Assembly (NCBI GenBank): GCA_004380135.1
Contig: QXCR01000032.1
Location: 62,001 to 126,000 of the forward strand
Direction of reading: 5' to 3'
Length of the DNA stretch: 64,000 nt
From: Stemphylium vesicarium
Taxonomy: Eukaryota > Ascomycota > Dothideomycetes > Pleosporales > Pleosporaceae
A program made the position numbers and the translations under genes. A model generated the notes under the pieces. The model ran no database searches and was not told the origin of the DNA. It saw only the letters and a program-made list of their open reading frames with translations. How positions within the stretch are numbered: the first letter of the stretch is position 1; each line of letters opens with the position of its first letter. Of the stretch, positions 1 through 10,253 are shown piece after piece.

Positions 1-1511
1 AGCACAAACAATCTTTCAGCCTCCCTCTCCTTCTCCTCCTGCGTCATAGGCTCCTGTTGCACCTGCTCCTCCATATCGAGCCTCTGCCCCGTAATAGGAT
101 TAACAGGAATACCCTCAGGACCCTTTGGCGCATTCGCCTTGATGACATCCTCAGGCATCTGGATATTATTCGACATGAGGTACCCGGACGCAAACCCGTA
201 GCCGACGTTGTGGACGAAAGTGCCAGGGTCTTTGTGCGAGAGTTCGAAGAGCATGGAGGAGATGGAGCCGCGGAGGGCGGGGGTATGCGCTGAAGTAGAC
301 AGATTGAGGAGACGGGAGGGAAGTGTTTCGGACTTGCCAAGCGGCTTGTCGCGTTCTTCGGTGGTGGGGAGGAGCTTTGATTCCATTGCGGATTTGACGG
401 GTTCCGGGGCAGTGTCGTAGACGCGGCGGATGAGGGTTAGCAGCGGGGTTATGGTTTCGTCGAGCTCTTTTGCAGGATATGCGGTTATGGCTGCGTCAAG
501 CATGGCGATTAGGTGCTCGGTGTTGCATTTGGGGTCGAAGGATGGAAATACGGCGGCCGCGCCCTTGGCGTCTTCGAGATCGAGGTGGAGGAGTGCGTTG
601 ACTAATTCTCGCGCTGGTGAAGATAGTGGGGGTTGGGATATACCTCGCCGTACTAGTATCTTGAAAACGTGGGGTATTGATGCTGTGAAGTGTGGGCTTA
701 GGTCTTTGTGGAAGTGCATGATGTTGAAGACGAGCTTGAGGGTCTCAGAAAGCGCCATGAGCTCCATAGGCTGCGTGTGTTCTCGCGAGGGTTGTCGTGG
801 TTTGTTCGAGTACCGTTTTGCGTGGCGTTGTATGGCGGCGTTGATGCTGTCTGCTAGCTGGTTCTCGCGAACCAGTTGTGCGTAGTCGAGGTTCGCATCG
901 TAGGTCATGAGGAAGAGGACGCGGGAGGAGAGGAACTCGTCGTCAATATTGTCGCTCTGTGCTGAGATTAGGATCATGGAAAGAATATGCCATGCTGGTT
1001 TCGACTTGCCTTGAGCTTCTCTGCTGCATGAGGGCCATGGCCCAGGTCGACTAGGATCTGGCGCGCCTTAGGCTGGAGGAGCAGGGCATTGGCTATGCAT
1101 CGAAGAGCCTCTTGTGACGCTGATGTGGTTTTGTCGTCAAAGGCATGGCGTCCTAGGGTTCGGAGGCCCTGCGAGGGTCATTATACTGTCGTTGAACGAC
1201 CGGGCGGGAGATTGTATACATCTCGAGTGAAGATGGGATCGGAATTGTCAACCAATCGCCCGTAGATTTTGAGCTGCTCGAGTAGTTTTCTTCGTTCTAT
1301 TCACTCGTTCAGCATTCTGCCCCTTATGCGCCGATAAGAAGTCGTACGCTCAGTTGATAGTTTGTTCGCGTCGAGGTCGGCCTTCAACTCGGAGAGTATG
1401 CGAGTGACGTCGTCAAGCTTCGCTAATCAATTATTAGCGACAGTCCAGCGCAACGACACTCGACTTTCTGAAGCACTACACACCCTTGCCTGACTTTTGC
1501 GACATCAACAT
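1..1511 (-). CDS. ric8: Ric8/synembryn, G-alpha chaperone and exchange factor (3' end beyond window)
   Basis: Ric8 proteins fold and stabilise heterotrimeric G-alpha subunits and act on them as receptor-independent GEFs in the cytoplasm. Reading leftward, the exons are 1511-1484, 1422-1348, 1296-1220, 1168-1010 and 956 to the edge, about 431 residues. The last roughly 40 residues of a normal fungal Ric8 are missing because the window ends. Joined exons give a helical armadillo-type protein with family-typical stretches: LSTEQRRKLLEQLKIYGR near residue 30, EALRCIANALLLQPKARQ near 85-100, DDEFLSSRVLFLMTYD, and a C-terminal FVHNVGYGFASGYLM followed by NPITGQRLD. The introns are 61, 51, 51 and 53 bp; the last is GC-AG. 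The start ATG at 1511 is followed by a second in-frame ATG at 1505, which could be the real one. The gene is head-to-head with rif1. The family call is confident; exact splice sites are inferred. Confidence 0.9.
957..1009 (-). other. GC-AG intron in ric8
   Basis: Reading on the minus strand, the exon ends in CTCAAG and the intron starts GCAAGT and ends GCACAG, with CTAAT a few bases before the acceptor. Without removal the frame hits a stop. With removal the protein continues smoothly (HAAEKLK then SDNIDDEF), as in other Ric8 proteins. No GT donor in the neighbourhood restores the frame as well. Confidence 0.7.
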
Positions 1512-2121
1512 GACGATTGGGCCGCGGGATATGTTGAGGAGATGGAAAGTTTGGGGAATGAAGCTCAAGCTTGGAGTGCCCCACTAGGGACCTGCATGCT
1601 AGGTACTGTTCAGGGTCCATCTGGTGCAAGGACAAACACGGCGCGCAATGATTTCTGGCAGCTCATGGCTCCGCGGCAAAAGAATGTGCAATGCGAACCT
1701 GTTCGCAATGGCATTAGTATTGGAGATGTAAGAATTTCTGCGCTCCAGCTTCAAGCCATAAGCGTCGTATGCACTGATGACATGTAAAGTGCTGCAGATA
1801 CGACGCAGTTGTTTACAGCAAGGCGAATCCCAGGAATCCCGATCATTTTGGCGCAAAAAAGTCGCAAACTGGGCGTTTCGCACGCAGGGGGCGGCCACTG
1901 GCTCGAGGCCCCCGTCTCCCAGTGAATGGGCGGTTTGGCACTTTACGCGGGCGCGTCCCGCTAAACGCGTCGCCAACACCAGCCTTTGCATCGTTCGCAG
2001 CCGGGGTCGTCGATCGCGCCTCCACCCTCGCTCTATACCTTCAAATACGCGCTCAGAGGGCCATGCGAGCGCATCTGCCTGTATTTGTTTTCTCTTCTTG
2101 TCGCTTGATTTCAGCATAGCC
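1512..2121. promoter_or_regulatory. Divergent promoter between ric8 and rif1
   Basis: About 610 bp separate the two start codons. On the rif1 side lie TTTGGCGC at 1847-1854, matching the E2F-type consensus TTTSGCGC, and ACGCGT at 1965-1970, the MluI cell-cycle box bound by MBF in fungi. Both are G1/S elements in yeasts, which would suit rif1. The link to regulation is inference from motif matches only. An open frame continues upstream of the rif1 ATG but its composition looks non-coding, so I treat it as leader. Confidence 0.5.
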
Positions 2122-5100
2122 ATGGTCTCGTCCAAATTCGAATCCCTTTCTGTTCGCCCGCCAACACCACCCAAGGACCTGGAAGACACGGGCGCCGACG
2201 AGATACAGCAATTCCTCGAAGACCCTTTTGGAGAGAAGCCCATCCCGCCCAGGCTCAAAGCTGCCAAGATCCCTAATACACCTGAACAGTCGCCCTCTTC
2301 AGATATCGACATTCCATCAAGTTCAGCGAGCACCAGGAAGAGAGTCAACTTCGAACTGCAGGCATGCAATGCGATATCGAGCAAGGCTATTGCTCAGTCC
2401 TGGACGCCCACACGTAGCTCGCCGCTCCGCCCGCTTCCCCAGACCCGCCTCACGAAACCGCTCAAGTCAATCCTCAAGCCTTCCGACGGCACACCTACGC
2501 CTCCATCCCCCGACGACGCCTCGGCGCACAAGTTCAGGTCATTTGCAGAGATGTTGGAGTCAATAGTGAAGCTACTCGCTTCTTCAGAGCGATCATCGCG
2601 GTTGGATGCGTACTCTTCGTTGCAAAGGACTATGCAGGCCTATGATAAGATTCCTGATGAACAGGCGCTGAAGCAGAAGATGTCTTTGTTGACACAATTC
2701 ATACGGCGCGATGTCCAGGCCCCGAGCTTGACCGGCGTTGGACTGGACTCCCAACTCATTGGCCAGGCGACGAAGCTGCTGATGGCTCTATTCCGAGTTC
2801 CGGATCTGATCTCTGCCATGGACGACGACTTTTGTGCTTTCATCGTGGAGCGCATCATTCGCATGGCCAGCGATAGCTCCTTCCCTAAAGCCGTCGTCAA
2901 CACTCATTTGGCTGTGCTCATGCAGCAAAATTTCCGACCCAAGGTCATGACAGTAGCACGCGTCGAAAAGGCTCTCGACGCGCTTGACACCATCCACGAA
3001 CGCATATCAGGGAATGCTGTACAGGCCTATCGGGTGCGCATATACAGGAAGTTGATCCAGCAACGGCCAGATGTCATGGTCAAGCATACCGAACGTTGGT
3101 TTACATATACCCTCAAAGCTCTTGTCTCGGTTCAAAAGGATATCAGCCAAAGCGCTCTGGACACCACCGTCACTGCCGCAAAGTCTATTGGCCACGACCG
3201 GAACGTAGCCAAGTCGGTCTTGGCCGTGCTCAACCGCCCTAAGAGCGACGGTGGTACAATTGCGAGCATCTTCACAAAAGAGCTTGGGCGGATGCTCGGC
3301 GGTGACCATGCCGTCTTGGTTCCTCAGATTTGGGCTGCCGTCACCGGGCTTTTGAAGCATTCGCTGAATAGCGAAACATTTACCGCTTTGAAGGAGTGGC
3401 TTGGGGTCCTTCAGTCTTGCATTTCTTCCAAGAAAGACCAAGTCAGACTTCATTCCAACGTTGCTTTCTGTTTCCTTCTCTATTCCGTTCACCTGGCTCC
3501 CAACACTACCGAGGCGTGGTCAAAAATGTTTTTGAGCATATCATTGCATGCACTGGAGCGGAGTTCGGAAGCGAAGAAGCACGAACTTGCCGCCATCTCA
3601 TCTGGCTACTTTACGCTATTGTACTACGGCCTTCGACCCACAGCTACCTTTGCGCAACTCGACAGATATTGGACAGAATTCGTCGCCAATCTTTGGAATC
3701 CATTAATACACTCGGACCCCAAAAGGCAAGCACTTCCCGCCTGCCGCTTGGTATCTGCTCTCCTCGATGGCTCCAGAAGACCGTGGGATGAGCACAGAGC
3801 GTTGGATCTTCGACCACAGTACATGGTTCAACGAGCAGAGTTGCCTCTAGTTGACCCGAGGTGGGTCCGAAAATCGATTACCTTGGTGCTCCAGTTTGTG
3901 GAAACACTACTGGATGCCACCCTCTTGACCGAGAGCAAAGAAGCAGAAGATGAGCCAATAAAAGCCATGTGGCTCTCACTCATCAACTCATTGGTCGAGG
4001 CCAGCAGCAAGGAGATCATGGCTTCCACCGAGACCAAAGACGCCATGGCACAAATCATCAACCTGTTGCGACGCATCTGGGACAGGCATACTGCGAAACT
4101 GGCCGTACCACAGAACAAGGAGGATCTCTGGGCGGACAAGTTTTGCTTCCTGATCGAGACGGTTGTACAGAAGATGGGCGCCTTTCAATTCGCGGACAAG
4201 AGTCTAACTCGCAACGACAACAGCGAGTTCGAGGTAGCCTCGACCCCCTCCCACCGGTCACGAACCCATGGCACACGCACATCTCCACTTCTCTATCTGG
4301 TCGATCTCTTGGTGACTCAATCAGAAGGTAAACTGGCTGATCCTGTTCGACTCCGCGTTATGGAAATGATCATCAAGCCTTGTTTCGCAACCCAGAATAC
4401 CCGACTCGGAAAGCTGGAACTTCTCCGGGACTGCGCCGCGACTGTAGATGGATCGTTGAAGGGAGCAGTTTCATCAAGTTTCTGGGCGCAGATATCGACC
4501 TTGTTGAATGCCACATTGCTCGAGCACACCTCTGCTTCCGACGAACGCGTCGCCCGCCCGTTGGGCAAAGAGTACGACATTGTGGTGGAAATCTTGGGTT
4601 TGGGCGCCGACTCGTTGGTAGACAAACCCTATGGCCATCAAGTTCTGTCAACTTTCATCGACACCGTCCGACGAGAGGCTGGAGAAGGTGCGCTCATCCT
4701 GGCCGTCATCGAAAAGATTTCTGAGTGCGTCATAAGGCGTATTCCGGATGAGGACAAGGCATCTTGCCTAATATATGCAAGTATTCTGCTTGGCAACCTG
4801 CCGAAACAAATGAGCCGTAAGGCGCTGGATCAGGGAAGACAAAGCCTATGGCCTTCGAACCCTCCGACTGGACGTAACGCTGACTTCGACCCCTACTTTC
4901 ACTTGTATGCCGCTGTCACTGCCGTCGGAGCGGCTGCGTATCGTGATCTTGACAAAGACGACGTCGAGCCTACGAAGGCATTTCTCTCTGCTCTTAGCGT
5001 CTCGATTCAACACTGCTCGACGTCCCATCTCGCCGTCTTTCTGCGAAAGATACAGGATGTGATCCGAACTTGGGTTGAAGATTCCGAAGAAAAGATGCAG

Positions 5101-7587
5101 AGCAAGGAGGAACCGCTGAAAAGCTTACATCACGCGGTGAGTTGAACGATATGAACAAGCATGTATGAAGACTAATCATTCTTAGGTCGTCAAGATGTGG
5201 CAAGAGGCTAGCAGGGCCCTTGAGCGTCTACCACGAAAAGACAGCCAGATTCTTCTCCATCTTGAAGTGCTCATCACTGCGGGCTTTGTAAGCAGGCGCA
5301 GAAGCATCGTGAACATTTCGATAGAGACGTGGAACAAGACTTTCGGAAAGGAAGATACTCTGCGATATCCCACCGCTCTCGAGGTTGCTTTGCGCCGACT
5401 TCGCAACAGTGTGGAGCTTTCGCTGCCCTCCCTGGAAGTGCGAAAGGAGGATGCTGTAAGTGCTACATGAGACACAAGTTGACATTGCTAACTCTTGAGC
5501 AGAAGCACAAACTCTTGTTCTACGATTCGGATACAAGCGCTGATGAAGTTAAACGTCCATTCAAGAGCCCGCGTGTGAAGGACTCGCCTTTCAAGATCGC
5601 CAAGTCGTCGCGAAGGTCAAAGTCTAGGTCCCCGGCTGTCCCAACACCGGCTTCCAGGAGGGTTGCATCACGTCTGACACCCAAAGTCCGCCTGCGACAC
5701 GACAACTCCCAGATACAATTCGAGCCTATTGTATCATCGCCATCAAATCCATTCAACCAAGAGTCTCAGGTGTTGACTGAGCGCCAAAGGGAGATGATTG
5801 ATCGCCAAAGACTCACCACGGGTCTCTTTGCTAACATGGGCGCACCTTCACCTCAACCGGAAGAAGCGCCTTCACCCATGGAGATTGACTCGGATGCTAT
5901 CACAGCAGACGATTTACCGGACCGCGCTTCTCAGGCTACCCCATTGAAGACTCTGGCGGCAATGGGTCCAATGGATGCATACCTGGGCTCCTCGCCTACG
6001 CCACATTCTCGAAGGAGTACTCGAAATGTCGTGAGCGACGACACCGACATAGCAACACCGACGGCTGTACGGAGTATACAATACGCTGAAAACGACGAGC
6101 CAGGTTCTTCGCCACCGCGTTTTGAGAAGATGAAGAAATCGAAGGCCGGCGAAACTGACAGCGATGTTCCCGCGGGATCCAGTTTTGAGTACAAACAACC
6201 AGAAAGCACCTATTCCGTATCTTTTGATGAAGGCACTACTATAGATGAGGATGCACTACTTGAAGCGGCCGCCCATCACGAAAACCCACAAATGGAGGAG
6301 GACCTTCCTTCAGACAGTATAATGTCGGAGCTGCCCAGCTCGACTATCGACTTGCAACTCACTGCACAGATCGACGCCGATATGCAAACAAGTGAAGAAC
6401 CAGCGGAGAAGGCAACCGAGACGGCAGCGTCAGAATCGCAGAACGATTTTGTAGATGCTACGTCTCATCAGCAGCCATCAATGGATAACGTCGATCAAGC
6501 TGGCAGTGACACAGAGGTAGAAGAAGTACAGACACCGACACGTGCTTCTACTCGTCGAGCTTCACGCAAAAGTTTCCAAGCCGGCACAAGCAGCACAAGT
6601 CGAGTAGGCGACTCCTTCACCGCGATGTCTCCTCAAGGAACACCCAATTCTCTTCGCCGCTCCACTCGCCACTCCACCGGCATTCCTCCACTCCCACCCA
6701 GCGGGAAGAAACCCAGACACACACCGGGGAAGAAAGAAAGCAAGGCAAAAAAGGCCAAAGCCGAAGCCCAAGAAAAAGCCAAAGCAGAGGCACAAGAAAA
6801 GGCTAAAGCGGAAGCAGCATCAAAATCCTCCCAACCCGACGAAGAGCCCATTCTCGACAACATCGTCGTCGCCTCCCCCACTTCCACAAAACAACAAGGC
6901 AAAAAACGCAAATCAATGAGCAGCAGCAACAGCCCCGCTCCTTCACCCAGCGCAAGTACCCGCAAGCTCAACCTCCGGCGCTCACACTCGACACTCAGCC
7001 AAGTCGAAAACTCCCAAGACGTAACCGTAGTGGAAGACACCCCCGCCCCCAAACGCGCAAAGCAAGAAAAACACCAAGACGTCAGCGAGGCGAAGAAGAA
7101 TACCCCGCCGAGCCAGGCGAAGCGGTTGAGTCACGTGCAAGTTTCGCCGCGGCCGCGGTCGCGCTCGTCGGGTGGTGGTGAGGGGAAGGTGTCGCCGACA
7201 CATGCTCCTCCCATTTACGCTGACAGCAAGGTTGAGCGAGACGTGGAGATGGCGTCTGGACCTGCACTTGCACCTGCATCAGAACCCCAATCTCAGCAAC
7301 AGCAACAGCAACAGCCCCAAGTTCAGACCGCGGCGAGTGTGATAAACACACCCTCCCGCTCCTTCGCCGAACGCGTCATCCTCACCCCGCGCAGCATCAT
7401 AAATCAACTCAAATCACTCAAGGACTTTATCTTTAATACGCCGCAGTTGGTGATTGGGCGTGAGGAGCAGCGCGAGATTGATGATGAGATGTTTCATATA
7501 AGACGGGGGGTTTTTGAGGCGGGGTTGAGGGGGAGGAAGCAAGATGGAGGTGGAGGTGGAGGTGGAAGTGGAAGCGGGGGAGAGTGA
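2122..7587 (+). CDS. rif1: Rif1, telomere-associated replication-timing protein
   Basis: Rif1 limits telomere lengthening and delays origin firing by bringing PP1 phosphatase to chromatin; it also acts in double-strand-break choice. Exons are 2122-5136, 5186-5455 and 5503-7587 (introns 49 and 47 bp, phase 0), giving 1788 residues. Residues 1-125 are disordered and carry an RVxF motif (RVNF, 74-77) and a SILK motif (116-119), the two PP1-docking signatures. About residues 140-1090 form the Rif1 N-terminal HEAT-repeat block. After it comes a typical fungal segment (SQIQFEPI, then ESQVLTERQREM), a long acidic Ser/Thr-rich region, Ala/Lys heptad-like repeats (AKAEAQEK), a polyQ run, and a conserved end (FNTPQLVIGREEQREI) before a Gly-rich tail. 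The start at 2122 (AGCCATGG context) is preferred to an upstream in-frame ATG at 1777, whose extra 115 residues look like translated leader. Identity is confident. Confidence 0.92.
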
Positions 7588-8051
7588 GCTTTGGGAGTTG
7601 AGGTCGGACATTGGAGGGATAGGGGGGTATGAGGGGGAAAGGGGAAGATGTCACAGCCGTTGGTTTACATGAAAACAGTATAAAAAGGATAGTAATTTTA
7701 TGGCATGTATATAGTAAACGTCATCGATAACCCTTTGGAAACGGAACACAGCCATCAATATCAGTCACGTCAAGGAAAAAAAAGAGCAGAAAAAAAGTCA
7801 TATTCATTTCAGATGCCATTGTAATCACCATGAGGGGCAGAGAACCAGCATAAGAACTGTGATCTAGCTTGCTCTCTCCCTCATTCATTCCTTCCTCACT
7901 TCTTCATAGCCAGCCCCCTAGACAAACACAAAGGCCGTCCTCCAAACGCAAACGCCTAACCCATGCACACATCGATGTCGTCAACAAAGGAAAAGAAAAA
8001 AAAAGCAAATATCTGAGGATGAAAAAAACAGAACCCCCAAAAACGACGACA
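7588..8051. other. Convergent 3' intergenic region
   Basis: This lies between the stops of rif1 and rei1. It holds A-rich tracts and a TATAGTA-rich stretch near 7680-7720 consistent with 3' UTR and polyadenylation signals. No gene was seen. Confidence 0.6.
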
Positions 8052-9743
8052 CTACTGCAGAAGAGGATCGCGGAAATGTTTCTGGGAGTTGTGTTGTTTC
8101 TCGACGTTAGCCTGGACGCGATTGCGAACGCGGCGTTCAGTCTGCTTGTCGCGCTTTTCCGCGGCGCTGACTTCCTTCTTCTTGGCGTCCGTGACGCCAG
8201 TCATGCCCTGCAGACCCTGGTTGCGCGAGGACATGAGTTGGCGATGGACGTCGTGGCCACGACCACGGAGTTCTACCTGCTGGCCGCCCTCGCCGTCCAT
8301 GGGTGTGTCGCCGTCTTCGTCCTCGCCGCCGGCTGTGATGGCGCCGGGTATGGCGCGGCGCTGGGCATCTTCCATGCGCTCGGCGACGCCGGGGTAGTTG
8401 CGCAGGTTCTGGCGGTAGTACTTGTTGAGGGAGCGGTGGCCGGCGGTGCGGCCCGAGGGCAGGTGCAGTTCGTATTCGTCGTGGTAGACGGCCTGGGGTG
8501 TGTGGTGGGCGTGCGAGTGGAAGCCGTCTGCTGCGCGGTGGGGGCGGGGATCAGCGTGGTTGTGGTGCTTCGACTTGTTGAGCGACTTGTGTCTGTGACT
8601 GCGGTCGATGGGTACAGCGGTAATCTCATCTGTGGGTACACTTGAAACAGTGCTGTCGGTCTCCCAGCCGGCGTCGTCCTCTTCGGCGTTGCTGGAGTTG
8701 CCGGCGTCGTCCTCGGTAGTTGTCTTAGTCTCGCGTCTTGCTCCAAGCTTGATTCCTCCTCCTGTAGTCGATGACGAGTCGTCTGAATCTTCGGCCTCCT
8801 CTTCCATGTCGTTGAAGTCGGCGGCATCTGGGTATGAGCTCCTGAAGTCGTAGAACTCGCCAATCTCCACAAGCTCAAGATCGCTATCAAATGCGATCAT
8901 GCAGTGACCGCGGTCGCGCATGTGTGTTTGGATACCAGAAGCAGTGTGGAGAACCTTGTGGCACTTCAAGCACTCGTTGTAAGTATGAACCTTTTCGTGG
9001 AGGTACTTGATAAGCTCCTCGGGTTGCGCCAGAAACTCCTTTTCGGGTATGAACATGCCGTGGAAGCGGCCCATGTGGGTAATATTGAGCTGAAAGCTGG
9101 GAGACTTGTAGTTGCAGAACAAACAGTCGAGGATAGGGTCACCGGCAGGCTTGGTGGAAGCGGCCACTGAGCTCTTGTCATCGGCCGCAGCGGATTCACT
9201 AGTAGCATCGGCCGGTTCCTCCGAAACCGGTGTTTCGCCGTCGATTGTAGTCTTCTTCATACCGTCCACCACATTCGACAAGTCCTTGTCTGCGTCCCCG
9301 TTCACCGTCGCCTCTGACTCTGCCATGGATTCTCCTAGGGAAAATGCAGAGCTGACCATGGATCCCGTGACCGAAGCAGCATCGTCCAACTGCGCACCCT
9401 TGCCCGACTTTGCGACATTCATGCGGTGTTTTTGGCTGTTGAGATGGTTGTTGTAGGCATTCTCGCTAAAGTACGTCTTTTGGCAAGCGGAGCACAACTT
9501 CTCAAATGACGCCTTGGCGGCAGTGGCGGCAGCCGTGGCCTTGTTCGCAAGAACCTTCTCGGTGAAGATCTCGGAAGAGAGAGGCGGGAGAGAGGCGACG
9601 CGACGTTTCAGGTTGTAGCGATGCCAGTCGGTTTGCATATGCGCCCGCTGCAGTTCGCTCGAGCGGAAAGCGACCTGACATGTGTTGCAGGTGAAAGGGT
9701 GGGTAGATTGGATATTCGCCTGGGTTGGGACTTGCGACGCCAT
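8052..9743 (-). CDS. rei1: Rei1-type zinc-finger protein of 60S ribosome maturation
   Basis: Rei1 (human ZNF622) is a cytoplasmic factor that helps release and recycle Arx1/Alb1 from pre-60S subunits and probes the peptide exit tunnel. The gene is a single exon of 563 residues. Four C2H2 fingers are visible: FTCNTCQVAFRSS with H/H near residues 17-41, KLCSACQKTYF near 82-107, LDCLFCNYKSP with HMGRFHGM, and NECLKCHKVLH with HMRDRGH. The last is followed by the diagnostic CMIAFDSDLELVEIGEFYDF segment family, then acidic and His-rich linkers. The C-terminus is basic (KKKEVSAAEKRDKQTERR ... RDPLLQ), matching the part that enters the exit tunnel in known Rei1. The start at 9743 is the only upstream ATG in frame. 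It is convergent with rif1 and divergent from hul4. Confidence 0.92.
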   Translation of the reverse strand: MASQVPTQANIQSTHPFTCNTCQVAFRSSELQRAHMQTDWHRYNLKRRVASLPPLSSEIFTEKVLANKATAAATAAKASFEKLCSACQKTYFSENAYNNHLNSQKHRMNVAKSGKGAQLDDAASVTGSMVSSAFSLGESMAESEATVNGDADKDLSNVVDGMKKTTIDGETPVSEEPADATSESAAADDKSSVAASTKPAGDPILDCLFCNYKSPSFQLNITHMGRFHGMFIPEKEFLAQPEELIKYLHEKVHTYNECLKCHKVLHTASGIQTHMRDRGHCMIAFDSDLELVEIGEFYDFRSSYPDAADFNDMEEEAEDSDDSSSTTGGGIKLGARRETKTTTEDDAGNSSNAEEDDAGWETDSTVSSVPTDEITAVPIDRSHRHKSLNKSKHHNHADPRPHRAADGFHSHAHHTPQAVYHDEYELHLPSGRTAGHRSLNKYYRQNLRNYPGVAERMEDAQRRAIPGAITAGGEDEDGDTPMDGEGGQQVELRGRGHDVHRQLMSSRNQGLQGMTGVTDAKKKEVSAAEKRDKQTERRVRNRVQANVEKQHNSQKHFRDPLLQ

Positions 9744-10253
9744 TTCTGCTGCTGTATTTGTCGGGGTGGGTTATTGGGCGTGGTGGCAGCGAGGGAGGGA
9801 GGGAGCGGTTAGAAATAATAGGCGATTAGGTGGGGTTGAGTGTGGGAAACGGTAGCGCGACAAATACAGGGCCTTTATGACTGGCCGAGGGGCAAAATTT
9901 GTCTAGGCCGGATGATGCGCGATTATTAAAGTGCAAGGAAAACAAATAAGGCCCGGAATCTCGTCAACTATCTTGCACCCGGCGAAGGTTGTAGAAATGG
10001 GGCAGCGACGGGGGATGCGGCGAATATTGAGGTGCACGAGCATGACATCAGCCTCGACGTCCCGCCAAGCCGCTGGCTCTTGCCATCCCTGCAGCGGATT
10101 AGAGCCGCATGGCAAGAGCGACCAACCCACCCGCTATCAGCCCTACGCGGAATGCGCATTCACTGTTTTGCCATGTTGTCCAACAGTCTTGATGCGCCAT
10201 GAGAGTCGCGCAACCATTGTCACCTTGCACTGTCAACCCCCACCCTCTCTTAG
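9744..10253. promoter_or_regulatory. Divergent promoter between rei1 and hul4
   Basis: This 510 bp region serves both start codons. An AAAATTT core at about 9893-9899 resembles the RRPE element of ribosome-biogenesis genes, which would suit rei1, but a single short match is weak. A CT-rich stretch directly precedes the hul4 ATG. Nothing else was recognised. Confidence 0.4.

Noticed and set aside
1777..2121. 115-residue N-terminal extension of Rif1
   Set aside because: The frame is open but rich in Arg/Ser/Trp without pattern, and overlaps promoter motifs. The ATG at 2122 has a better context and conserved protein follows.
5914..6209. Antisense frames within rif1
   Set aside because: Shadows of the Rif1 coding strand with no homology of their own.
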